A program made the position numbers and the translations under genes. Positions 50,577 through 58,980 of a DNA stretch of 64,000 nucleotides are shown in pieces (the stretch's first letter is position 1; the number at the start of each line of letters is the position of its first letter). Origin of the DNA: Acidimicrobiales bacterium (GTDB lineage: Bacteria; Actinomycetota; Acidimicrobiia; Acidimicrobiales; Aldehydirespiratoraceae); assembly GCA_041394245.1 (NCBI GenBank), contig JAWKIR010000002.1, positions 310,001 through 374,000 on the forward strand, read 5' to 3'. The notes beneath the pieces were generated by a model. It had not been told where the DNA came from, ran no database searches, and saw only the letters and a program-made list of their open reading frames with translations.

Positions 50577-51161
50577 ATGGCAACCGTGACGCCGAGTGAC
50601 GTCATCGACGGCGTCTACATCGTCGAACCCGACATCCATCGTGATGAACGCGGGTACTTCATCGAGACGTACCGCCGCTCCTGGTTCCCGGGGCAACGCG
50701 AGATGATCCAGGGCAATCGAGGCGACCGCCAGGGCGGGGCGATCGTCGGTCTCCACTACCACCTGCACCAGAGCGACTACTGGTACTGCCCTTACGGCAA
50801 GGTCCGCGTGGTGTTGCACGACCTGCGCGAGGGCGGGCCGACCGACGGCGCCACGATCGTCTACGACCTCGGCGGTGACCCTCGATCCGACGACACAGGT
50901 GACACCCACATCCATCACGGCATCTACATCCCGCCGGGCGTCGCCCACGGGTTCGCCGCCCTCACGGACTGCACGCTGACCTATCTCGTCGACGGCTACT
51001 ACAACCCCGCCGACGAACTCGGCGTGCTCTGGAACGACCCGGAGATCGGTGCCGACTGGGGCCTGGAGGATCCGATCCTCTCGGGTCGCGACCAGGCCAA
51101 TCCGCTGCGGGCCGATCTTCCGGCCAACCGCCGCCCGTACCACTCGCTGCGCACGACCTGA
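50577..51161 (+). CDS. rmlC: dTDP-4-dehydrorhamnose 3,5-epimerase family
   Basis: 194 residues of the RmlC cupin fold: HRDERGYFIETYRRSWFPGQ, GLHYHLHQSDYWYCPYGKVR, and HHGIYIPPGVAHGFAALTD. It inverts C3 and C5 of dTDP-4-keto-6-deoxyglucose. The active-site segment GLHYHLHQSD differs from the GLHYQ..P common in RmlC, and the protein resembles the actinobacterial variant. Position between rmlA and rmlB supports the call. The ATG at 50577 follows GGAG. Confidence 0.85.
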   Translation: MATVTPSDVIDGVYIVEPDIHRDERGYFIETYRRSWFPGQREMIQGNRGDRQGGAIVGLHYHLHQSDYWYCPYGKVRVVLHDLREGGPTDGATIVYDLGGDPRSDDTGDTHIHHGIYIPPGVAHGFAALTDCTLTYLVDGYYNPADELGVLWNDPEIGADWGLEDPILSGRDQANPLRADLPANRRPYHSLRTT

Positions 51162-51182
51162 GCGTCGGCAAGGAGCATCCCC

Positions 51183-52151
51183 ATGAAACTCTTCGTCACC
51201 GGTGCGGCCGGGTTCATCGGCAGCAACTATGTCCGCCACGTGCTCGAGACCAGCGACGACGAGGTGGTCATCTACGACGCCCTGACCTACGCGGGCAACA
51301 TGGCCTCGATCGAGGACGTGCTGGGCGCTCGGGTGTCGTTCGTCCACGGCGACATCTGTGATCGCGACGCCGTCGCTGCGGCGATGCAGGGCTGCGACCA
51401 GGTCGTGCACTTCGCGGCCGAGTCCCACGTCGACCGTTCGATCAGTGGACCCGACGCCTTCGTCCACACCAACTGCGACGGCACCAATGTGATGTGCGAC
51501 GTCGCTCGTCAGCTCGAGGTCGACCGGTTCCTGCACGTGTCGACCGATGAGGTCTACGGCTCGGTCGAAGAGGGATCGTCGGTCGAGACCGACCCGCTGG
51601 AACCGCGGTCGCCCTACAGCGCGTCGAAGGCGGGATCGGATCTGATCGCGCTCAGCTACTTCACCACCTACGAGATGCCGGTCATCGTCACCCGGGCGTC
51701 GAACAACTACGGGCCCTACCAGTTCCCCGAGAAGGTCATCCCCCTCTTCACGACCAACCTGCTCGACGGGGGCACGGTGCCGCTCTACGGCGACGGGATG
51801 AACATTCGGGACTGGTTGTTCGTTGCCGACCACTGCTCGGGCGTCGACGTCGTACTGCGCAACGCCGAGCCCGGCCAGATCTACAACATCGGCGGCGGCA
51901 ACGAGATCACCAATCGCGAGCTCACCGAACGACTGCTCGAGCTCTGCGGGCGCGACGAGTCGGCGATCGATCATGTCGAGGACCGACTCGGACACGACCG
52001 GCGCTACTCGATCGACTGCTCGAAGCTGAAGGCGATCGGTTGGGAGCCGGCCCAGGACTTCGCCGAGGGACTGGAGAAGACGGTTGCCTGGTATCGCGAC
52101 AACCGGGCATGGTGGGAGCCGCTGAAAGCCAACACCCCGTCGGCTCGATGA
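51183..52151 (+). CDS. rmlB: dTDP-glucose 4,6-dehydratase
   Basis: 322 residues, extended SDR. NAD motif GAAGFIGSNYVRHV, then HFAAESHVDRSI (RmlB hallmark), VSTDEVYGS, and PYSASKAGSD (YxxxK) give a full active site. ASNNYGPYQFPEKVIPL and RDWLFVADHC are also typical. It turns dTDP-glucose into the 4-keto-6-deoxy sugar. AAGGAG precedes the ATG, 21 bp after rmlC. Confidence 0.96.
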   Translation: MKLFVTGAAGFIGSNYVRHVLETSDDEVVIYDALTYAGNMASIEDVLGARVSFVHGDICDRDAVAAAMQGCDQVVHFAAESHVDRSISGPDAFVHTNCDGTNVMCDVARQLEVDRFLHVSTDEVYGSVEEGSSVETDPLEPRSPYSASKAGSDLIALSYFTTYEMPVIVTRASNNYGPYQFPEKVIPLFTTNLLDGGTVPLYGDGMNIRDWLFVADHCSGVDVVLRNAEPGQIYNIGGGNEITNRELTERLLELCGRDESAIDHVEDRLGHDRRYSIDCSKLKAIGWEPAQDFAEGLEKTVAWYRDNRAWWEPLKANTPSAR

Positions 52152-52164
52152 GAGGGATGCGACG

Positions 52165-53001
52165 ATGAAGATCCTGGTCACGGGGGCAAACGGTCAGCTC
52201 GGCACCGAGATCCAGCCGCTGCTGGAGCCACACGACGTCGTCGCGGTGGATCTTCCCGAGCTCGACATCACCGATCGGGCCCTCGTGCTCGGTGCGCTGC
52301 ACGAGATCGGTCCCGACATCGTCATCAACTGTGCCGCCATCACCGCGGTCGACGACTGTGAGACCAAGGTCGACCTGGCCTATGCGGTCAACGCGCTCGC
52401 CGTACGTCATCTCGCCGAGGGTTGCCGACAGACCGGCGCCCACCTGGCGTCGGTGTCGACCGACTACGTGTTCGACGGGACGAAGACCGGCCCGTACCAC
52501 GAATGGGATGATCCCTGCCCGGTGTCGGTCTACGGCCGATCGAAGCTCGCCGGCGAGATCGAGGCGGGCCCCGACGCAACGGTCGTGCGTACCGCCTGGG
52601 TGTGCGGCGAACACGGCCACAACATGGTGAAGACCATCCTGCGGTTGCTGGGAGAGCACGAGACGCTCACGTTCGTCGACGACCAGGTCGGTCACCCGAC
52701 CTTCACCTCCGACCTGGCCCCGGTGTTGCGAGACCTCGCGTTGTCGAAGCGGCCCGGCCTGTTCCACGTCACCAACCAGGGTGCGGTGAGCTGGTTCGAG
52801 TTCGCCCGCGAAGTGGCCAAGGCCGCGGGCGCCGACCCGGCCCGGGTCAACCCCTGCTCCACCGAGGAGCTGGGGATGAACTATCCGGCCCCCCGTCCGG
52901 CCAACTCGGTCCTCGACAACATGGCGCTGCGCCTCTCGGGTCTTCCCGAGACGCGCGACTTCCGCGAGCCTCTCGGCGAGTTGGTGGCCCGCCTCACCTG
53001 A
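52165..53001 (+). CDS. rmlD: dTDP-4-dehydrorhamnose reductase
   Basis: 278 residues. NADPH motif GANGQLGTEI, then NCAAITAVDDCE, VSTDYVFDGTKTGPY, VYGRSKLAGE (YxxxK) and HVTNQGAVSWFEFAREV define RmlD, which makes dTDP-L-rhamnose. It ends the operon A-C-B-D. Its stop overlaps the convergent membrane-protein gene by eight bases. Rhamnose could go to wall polymer or the surface glycan. Confidence 0.95.
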   Translation: MKILVTGANGQLGTEIQPLLEPHDVVAVDLPELDITDRALVLGALHEIGPDIVINCAAITAVDDCETKVDLAYAVNALAVRHLAEGCRQTGAHLASVSTDYVFDGTKTGPYHEWDDPCPVSVYGRSKLAGEIEAGPDATVVRTAWVCGEHGHNMVKTILRLLGEHETLTFVDDQVGHPTFTSDLAPVLRDLALSKRPGLFHVTNQGAVSWFEFAREVAKAAGADPARVNPCSTEELGMNYPAPRPANSVLDNMALRLSGLPETRDFREPLGELVARLT

Positions 53002-53878
53002 CCGGTCGGGACGTCGCCGAGAGGATCAGGGCGGCGAGGGCGAGAAAGGCGAGCCAGACCACACGGTCGAGGCTGCCGAGCAGCACGCCGGTGTCGAACG
53101 GCAGACCGATGAGGGGCGACAACCCGGCGAGCAACGCCTCGCGCACGCCCAGACCGCCGGGGAAGAAGCCGATCGCGACGGTCAGCGCACCGGCGACCGA
53201 GAGCGCAACCGCCTGCGTCGGCTCGATCGAGACCCCGAGGGCGCTGACGGCCAGCCCGAGGCGCAGCGCGCTCACGCCGAGCCAGCCGGCCTCGACCGCG
53301 ATGATGGTCGCCGCAAGGGTGGCCCGACCGGCCTCGGGAGCGTGCGAGCGGAACAGCATCGCGGCCGCGGCCGCGGCGCCGAGCCCTGCGAGCACGACGA
53401 GTCCGGCGAGCCATGGGCTGCCCTCGATCCCGATCGCGGCGCCGCCGACGAGTCCGGTGATCCCGAGCCAGGCGAGTCCGGGCACGGCCGATGCAGCGAT
53501 GGCGTGCCCGTAGGTCGTGCCGTCCTCGGAGAGCGATCGGACGGTGACGAGGAGGGAGCCGGGCAGCGGGAGGAGGTTGGCGGCCGACGACACGACGGCG
53601 ACATCGAGACTCCTCCGGGCCCCTGGATGCTGGCCGGCAACGCTCGCCGCGACCCGGAACTCGAGCGCCTTGAGCGCGAGGCTCGTCGGCGCGGCCACGA
53701 CGAAGGCGACGACGATGGGCACCCACTCGATGTCGCCCGTTCGCAGCCCGCTCGACTGCCATGCCCACACCGAAGCGACGACCACGCCGCCTGCCGAGAC
53801 CACCAGCAGGACCGTACGCAGGGTCGCCGGGAGCGGTTGCGCACGCTGGTCGAGGAGTCGGCGCAGCGCGGAGGGCAT
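52994..53878 (-). CDS. Membrane protein of the UPF0104/LPG synthase-TM type
   Basis: 294 residues with eight or so helices. The sequence SAANLLPLPGSLLVTVRSLS near the middle and IGFFPGGLGVREALLAGLSP near the end match the lysylphosphatidylglycerol-synthase transmembrane family, often found with glycan genes. There is no catalytic cytoplasmic domain, so it is not a full MprF. Related proteins are proposed lipid or lipid-linked-sugar flippases. It is convergent with rmlD and divergent from the DUF354 gene by 24 bp. Confidence 0.75.
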   Translation of the reverse strand: MPSALRRLLDQRAQPLPATLRTVLLVVSAGGVVVASVWAWQSSGLRTGDIEWVPIVVAFVVAAPTSLALKALEFRVAASVAGQHPGARRSLDVAVVSSAANLLPLPGSLLVTVRSLSEDGTTYGHAIAASAVPGLAWLGITGLVGGAAIGIEGSPWLAGLVVLAGLGAAAAAAMLFRSHAPEAGRATLAATIIAVEAGWLGVSALRLGLAVSALGVSIEPTQAVALSVAGALTVAIGFFPGGLGVREALLAGLSPLIGLPFDTGVLLGSLDRVVWLAFLALAALILSATSRPVR

Positions 53879-53902
53879 TCCGCGACGCTACCGTCGCCCG
53901 GG

Positions 53903-54961
53903 ATGAAGGTGCTGATCGACGCGGTGCATCCCGCCGATGTGTGGACGCTGGGCGCGGTGGAGGACCGACTGGTCGCGAACGGCGAGGAGACCCTGTGGCT
54001 GTCGCGCCCCGGCAAGGACTCCGTCGTGGAGCTGATCGAGGCGCGGGGGCGTCCCCACGTGCGTGCGTCGACCGCAGGCACGTCGATGCTCGGTCTCGCC
54101 CGCGAGTTGCTCGTGCGTGATTGGCGGGCCCTTCGCACCGTGCGCCGGTTCCGGCCCGATGTGGTCCTGACCCGTTCGCCGGCCGGGGTGCACGCGGCAC
54201 GGCTGACCCGAACGCCGGTCATGTACGACACCGACGACGGCCATGTCGCCGGCTTCCTCTACTACGTGGCGGGTCCGCTCGCGAACATCATCGCCAGCCC
54301 GACGGCGACCGAGAAGAGCTACGGCAAGCAGCACCGTCGCTACCAGGGCTACAAGGAACTCTTCTACCTCCACCCGTCGCGCTTCACCCCGGATCCGACG
54401 ATCCGTGAAGAGCTGGGACTCGAGTCGGAGGAGCGGTTCCACGTGCTCCGGCTGACCGCGTTCACCGCAAGCCACGATGTCAGCGAGGCGGGGATGAGTC
54501 GAGGCCAGATCGACCGTGTCATCGAGATGATGTCGGCGACGGGCACGGTGTTGATCTCCTCGGAGGCGGAGCTGCCGGCGGACCTGGCCGACCGCCGGAT
54601 TCGCTCGGCACATCATCGTTTCCATCACGTGCTCGCTGCGGCAGAACTCGTCGTGGGAGACAGCCAGACGGTGTGCTCGGAGGCCGGCGTGATCGGCACT
54701 CCGTCGTTGCGGTTCAACACCTGGGCCGGCCGCCACCCCTATCAGGTGGAGTTGGAGGAGCGTTGGGGACTGACGCGGGCCTTCCTCCTCACCGACGAGG
54801 CCGCCTTCTTCGCCGAGCTCGATCGGATGCTGCGCGATCCCGAGACCGTTCAGCAGCGTCACGACGAGGGGCGACAGCGCATGCTCGAGTGGTGCGGCGA
54901 TCCGGTCGACGATCTGACCGCGTGGACCTACGAACTGGCGGGTCTAGAACTCGACCGATGA
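53903..54961 (+). CDS. DUF354 glycosyltransferase-like protein
   Basis: 352 residues with a GT-B type fold typical of DUF354: MKVLIDAVHPADVWTLGAVE, RFRPDVVLTRSPAGVHAARL, NIIASPTATEKSY and VVGDSQTVCSEAGVIGTPSL. The family resembles UDP-GlcNAc 2-epimerases and archaeal glycan-locus proteins; the activity is not known. ATG 53903 is eight bases after TACCGT (53889-53894), probably leaderless. Its last 18 bases overlap the end of the convergent SLH-amidase gene. Confidence 0.85.
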   Translation: MKVLIDAVHPADVWTLGAVEDRLVANGEETLWLSRPGKDSVVELIEARGRPHVRASTAGTSMLGLARELLVRDWRALRTVRRFRPDVVLTRSPAGVHAARLTRTPVMYDTDDGHVAGFLYYVAGPLANIIASPTATEKSYGKQHRRYQGYKELFYLHPSRFTPDPTIREELGLESEERFHVLRLTAFTASHDVSEAGMSRGQIDRVIEMMSATGTVLISSEAELPADLADRRIRSAHHRFHHVLAAAELVVGDSQTVCSEAGVIGTPSLRFNTWAGRHPYQVELEERWGLTRAFLLTDEAAFFAELDRMLRDPETVQQRHDEGRQRMLEWCGDPVDDLTAWTYELAGLELDR

Positions 54962-56845
54962 CGGCGGATCGACGAGCGACCATGCTGCGGGGGTCGTCGC
55001 GAGTCGATAGAGGAACGTCGCCATCTCGCCGCGGCGGATCCGATCGAGCGGCGCGAAGCGCGTCGGCAACACGCCGGTGGTGATGCCGAGTTCGGCCATC
55101 CAGGTCACCGCGACCTCGTAGAACGCACCCGCCGGCACGTCGACGAACTTCGAGGGGGCGGTGGGGGCCGGTTCGCCGCACATACGCCACAGAAAGGTCG
55201 CCATCTGGCCGCGGGTGACGAACGCCGCGGGCTCGAACGTCGTGGGGGAGGTTCCGGTCGTGACACCCGCTTCGTAGAGCCAGTTCACCGCGTCTTCGTA
55301 GAAGGAGTCGGCGACGACGTCGTCGAACGGCGCGGGGCGGGAGAAGGCGGGCAGATCCATGAAGCGATGCAGGAACGTCGCCATCTGGCCCCGGGTCACG
55401 TGGTCCATCGGCTCGAAGAGTCCCGGCTGCGTGCCAGTGGTCAGGCCTCGCTTGCGAAGGAAGTAGACGCCGGGAGCGAAGAAGCGGGTCGGTTCGACGT
55501 CGATGAAGGTCGCGAACAGCGAGAGATCCATCAGATCGGCGGTGCGCCCGTCGCCGGCGGTCACCCGCACCACGATCGACGTGGTGTCGAGATCGATCGG
55601 CACCGTGTGGTCGAAGCCGTGGGCGGCGCCGGCGTCGGGATAGTCGGTGTCGAGTCCGTCGACCTCGAGATCGGCGCGAACGACGAGCGGCGTGCCCCCG
55701 TCGACGATGATCTCGATGTCCTGGGGTGCGGCCTGGTCGAAGCGGTCGATTGCCCAGCCGCGGCAGTGAACGTCGTCGAGTGTGTAGGTGGGGGTCATGT
55801 GGCCGAAGACGGGCACGAGTTCGGCGGCCGCGATCCGCACTTCGTCGATCCGCCCGTAGAGCGAGCTGCCCGGGCACGACGTCTGTTGGTTGTCACGGTG
55901 CCCGCTGACGTTGCGGACGTCGACGAACTCGCCGGGCTCCGCGAAGTCGCCGCCCGTCGATCGCACGAGCGTGTGGCCGAGCGGATCGACACCGTGGAGG
56001 CTGAGCTTCCAACCGATCAGCAGCCCGAGCGAGTCGATCACGGCATCGGGGACGGTTTCCTCGCTGAAGGTGCCGAGCACGGCCACTCCCACGCTCTCCG
56101 CGTTCAGGCCGGTGGTGTGGCCCGACGAGATGGGTTCGTAGAGGTCGGCTTCGCGGGCCTGCCAGATCCGTCCGAACCGGTCGACGACGAAGTTGTAGCC
56201 GATGTCGTCCCAGCCACGCGTCTGCATGTGGTAGCGCTGGATCCCGTTGAGCATGCTCGGCACGGCGGACTCGGCATAACCGTTGGGGTTGACGGTGTGA
56301 TGGACGATGGCATGTCGGAGGCCGACGTCGGCCCGGCAGCCGAGGCCGAACACCGATGACGGAATCGCACAGTCGATCGTGTCGCGGCGGCCGACGTCGG
56401 TCCAGTTGCTGCGCTCGAGGATCTCGAGTCCGGGGATGGGCTCGACGACGGCGAGATCGGCGAGTCGGAGCGGTCGGTCCGGCGCCGCGATCTCGTGGAC
56501 ACGAAGGTCGTTCGCTCCCACGTTGGTGATCCAGAAGGCCTCCGCGCCGGGAACGATCACCGCCGGTCCGTGCAACCGGCCGGTGGGGTCGTCGGGGCCG
56601 TGGCCGTGGTCGGATTCGACATCGATGAGGTCGCCCCAGACGCCGCGCACGAGCGGGCGAACCGTCACGCCCGGGTGGTCGGTTCCCGTCCAGCTCAGTG
56701 AGAACCCGGTGAGGCCCTCGGTCTCGAGCACCATCCCCGCCCCCACAGGCGTGCCGGTCGCTGCGGCGGAACGAACGAAGGCCGGTAGGAGACCGATCGC
56801 CGGAACGGCGGCGGCGGCCTGGAGGATCCGTCGGCGCGGGATCAC
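54944..56845 (-). CDS. Tat-exported PGRP/amidase with three SLH repeats
   Basis: 633 residues. The N-terminus has a Tat-like signal (IPRRRILQAAAAVPAIGLLP). The central PGRP/N-acetylmuramoyl-L-alanine amidase domain has zinc-ligand regions LRHAIVHHTVNPNGY and SGHRDNQQTSCPG and the YNFVVDRFGRIWQARE core. It would cut the amide between muramic acid and the peptide. After a beta-rich linker domain come three SLH repeats (FDDV..FYEDAVNWLYEAGVTTG..., VTRGQMATFLWR). The start GTG 56845 is four bases after the upstream gene's stop. A longer in-frame start overlaps that gene. Confidence 0.9.
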   Translation of the reverse strand: MIPRRRILQAAAAVPAIGLLPAFVRSAAATGTPVGAGMVLETEGLTGFSLSWTGTDHPGVTVRPLVRGVWGDLIDVESDHGHGPDDPTGRLHGPAVIVPGAEAFWITNVGANDLRVHEIAAPDRPLRLADLAVVEPIPGLEILERSNWTDVGRRDTIDCAIPSSVFGLGCRADVGLRHAIVHHTVNPNGYAESAVPSMLNGIQRYHMQTRGWDDIGYNFVVDRFGRIWQAREADLYEPISSGHTTGLNAESVGVAVLGTFSEETVPDAVIDSLGLLIGWKLSLHGVDPLGHTLVRSTGGDFAEPGEFVDVRNVSGHRDNQQTSCPGSSLYGRIDEVRIAAAELVPVFGHMTPTYTLDDVHCRGWAIDRFDQAAPQDIEIIVDGGTPLVVRADLEVDGLDTDYPDAGAAHGFDHTVPIDLDTTSIVVRVTAGDGRTADLMDLSLFATFIDVEPTRFFAPGVYFLRKRGLTTGTQPGLFEPMDHVTRGQMATFLHRFMDLPAFSRPAPFDDVVADSFYEDAVNWLYEAGVTTGTSPTTFEPAAFVTRGQMATFLWRMCGEPAPTAPSKFVDVPAGAFYEVAVTWMAELGITTGVLPTRFAPLDRIRRGEMATFLYRLATTPAAWSLVDPPSSVEF

Positions 56846-56849
56846 CTGG

Positions 56850-58850
56850 TCACCGCATCGCCAACGGGAGCTCGACGCCGTCGGCAAATGCGTCGGGGGC
56901 TGCGGCGAGGCGCCAGAGGAACGTGGCGATCTGGGCACGGGTGAGGAGCGCATCGGGGGAGAAGGTCGTCGGCGTCGTGCCGGTCGTGATGCCCCACTCC
57001 ACCATCCAACGGACCGCGTCGGTGTAGTACCTGCCGCTCGGCACGTCGGTGAACGACAGCGACGCCGACGACTCCGGGCTGCCGGCGAAGCGCCAGAGGA
57101 AGGCGGCCGCCTGGCCCCGGGTGACCGTACCCTCGGGGGAGAAGCGGCCCGGCGAGGTCCCGGTGGTGATGCCGGTCTCCTTCATCCACGCGACGGCGTC
57201 CTCGTAGAAGCTGCCGGTCACGAGATCACCGAAGCCGTGGGGTTCGGTCGGCGCCGGCTCGCCGGCAAAGCGCCAGATGAACGTCGCCAGCTGCGCACGC
57301 GTGTTGCTGACGCCGGCGCCGAAGTTCGTCGGTGAGAGACCTGTGGTGATGCCCTCGGTGGTCATCCACTGGACGGGCTCGTAGAAGAAGTCACCGAAGC
57401 GGACGTCGGCGAACGGCATGATGTCGCGCAGTTGGAAGTTCGACGAGCGGAGCGGATCGCACCCCGGGGTGGCTTGGCAGCCGACCTTGAGCGCATTGTA
57501 GAAGCGTTCGCCGTAGGGGTCGTCGCCGCTGCCGTCGCCGTCTCGATCGACAACGACCGTCTTTTCGGTTCCCACGATCGTCACCGTTGCGAAGTTGACC
57601 CGCCCGGAGGCGGGTACGTCGTCGATCCGGATGTTGCGGACCGTGCCGACCTGGAGCTGGTCGCCGACCGAGGGATAGGAGAGGTGGTACTCGTTGAGCC
57701 AGCGACTCACGTCGCTGACGGAGTAGACGACCTCGCGGGGGGCGTAGGGGTTCGCATCGTTGCCGTCGAAGGAATCGGGGCGGGCCACGAGATACGGACG
57801 CGTCGTCCCGCTCGCCCACACATCGGGCGGTTCGGCCGTCGCCCCTCCGTTGGAGGCCGAATAGAACGTCTCGGCGATCGCCCCGCCGTGGACGACGACC
57901 TCGCCCGCAGTGCCGGTCACGCCGTTGCACCAGTTGCCACAGCCGTCGAGTTCGACGCCGTAGCCGACGTAGTACTGGTCGTTGGTGCTGTTCTCGACGT
58001 CCCACGCCGTCCCGTTGCCGGCCCGGCGGATGATCGCCGACGCGGCATAGCTACGGGCAGCGACGGCCTGCGCCTTCTGGGCCTCGACCGGCCACGACGT
58101 GGGGATCTCTGCGATGCCGCGGAGGTACTGCTCCAGATCGACACCGGCGTGGATGACGCAGAACGTGGTACCGGTTCCGCAGCCACCGCCGAGCGTCGAC
58201 GGACGCAGGACGATCTTGCCGCCGGCATACGCGCCCGCCACGGTCCCACCGCGGGGCATGCCGACGTTGGTGCCGCCCTCGGACTGCTCGACGACGGCGT
58301 GGGTACCGCCGATCACGCGGAACGAGAGCACGCCGCTGCAGGACGCGTTGCAGAGTTCGATCAGCACCGGGTCGCCGTTCCCGTCGAGGATGACCTCGCC
58401 GTTCTCGTCGCGGTCGCGAACCGTCGCGCTCCACACCCCACCGGTCTGGGTGGCGGTGACCGGCTCGGTCGCCGTTGCGGAGAACCCGCCGTCGGCCGTG
58501 ATCTCGACCTTCCAGCCTGGCTGGGGCGCCCCGCCGGTCCACGGTCGGGAGATCGCCACCATGCTCCGCTTCTCGAGCAGCACGTCGACGTCGTCGACGC
58601 CGAAGCCGCCCGCGGTACCGATGGCGGTGTTCGGATAATAGAAGTCGAGGATCTCGTCGTAGGTGTGTCCGGCCTGGGCCCGGCCCAGCGCCCCGTATTG
58701 GGACATGCCGATGCCGTGACCGAAACCACCACCGTAGAACGTGATGGTCGGCTCGTCCGCGGCCGCGGGCGAAGTGCCGAACGCGACCATGGTGACGAGC
58801 ACCGCGAGAAAGAGGCGACGGAGCTGAAGAGTGATCATCGATAGACCCAT
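56850..58850 (-). CDS. SpoIID/LytB-domain protein with three SLH repeats
   Basis: 666 residues. A signal peptide (LFLAVLVTMVAFGTSPAAA) precedes a SpoIID/LytB domain (YGGGFGHGIGMSQYGALG, DLEQYLRGIAEIPTSWPVEA, QAVAARSYAASAI). SpoIID proteins are lytic transglycosylases on bare glycan strands; LytB proteins modify amidase activity. C-terminal SLH repeats (FADVRFGDFFYEP, GITTGLSPTNF, VTRGQAAAFLWR) would hold it at the cell surface. ATG 58850 or 58838 start the signal peptide; the in-frame ATG at 58913 adds a non-signal leader. It is coupled to the amidase gene, so the two may act together on the wall. Confidence 0.9.
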   Translation of the reverse strand: MGLSMITLQLRRLFLAVLVTMVAFGTSPAAADEPTITFYGGGFGHGIGMSQYGALGRAQAGHTYDEILDFYYPNTAIGTAGGFGVDDVDVLLEKRSMVAISRPWTGGAPQPGWKVEITADGGFSATATEPVTATQTGGVWSATVRDRDENGEVILDGNGDPVLIELCNASCSGVLSFRVIGGTHAVVEQSEGGTNVGMPRGGTVAGAYAGGKIVLRPSTLGGGCGTGTTFCVIHAGVDLEQYLRGIAEIPTSWPVEAQKAQAVAARSYAASAIIRRAGNGTAWDVENSTNDQYYVGYGVELDGCGNWCNGVTGTAGEVVVHGGAIAETFYSASNGGATAEPPDVWASGTTRPYLVARPDSFDGNDANPYAPREVVYSVSDVSRWLNEYHLSYPSVGDQLQVGTVRNIRIDDVPASGRVNFATVTIVGTEKTVVVDRDGDGSGDDPYGERFYNALKVGCQATPGCDPLRSSNFQLRDIMPFADVRFGDFFYEPVQWMTTEGITTGLSPTNFGAGVSNTRAQLATFIWRFAGEPAPTEPHGFGDLVTGSFYEDAVAWMKETGITTGTSPGRFSPEGTVTRGQAAAFLWRFAGSPESSASLSFTDVPSGRYYTDAVRWMVEWGITTGTTPTTFSPDALLTRAQIATFLWRLAAAPDAFADGVELPLAMR

Positions 58851-58980
58851 CGGCGGACCGCCCGCTCGAGGACAGTGCAAACCTAGAAGAATCTCGGCTG
58901 CTGTGTCGGTCACCGCGCGGTTTTGCCCTCCCGGCGCGAAGTAGCGTCAGATCGGGCCCGCCGATGCCGAAGGGAACTGT

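Noticed and set aside
57432..58844. A 470-codon plus-strand open frame
   Set aside because: It is antisense to the SpoIID-SLH gene, which has a signal peptide and clear domains. The frame has no domain signal.
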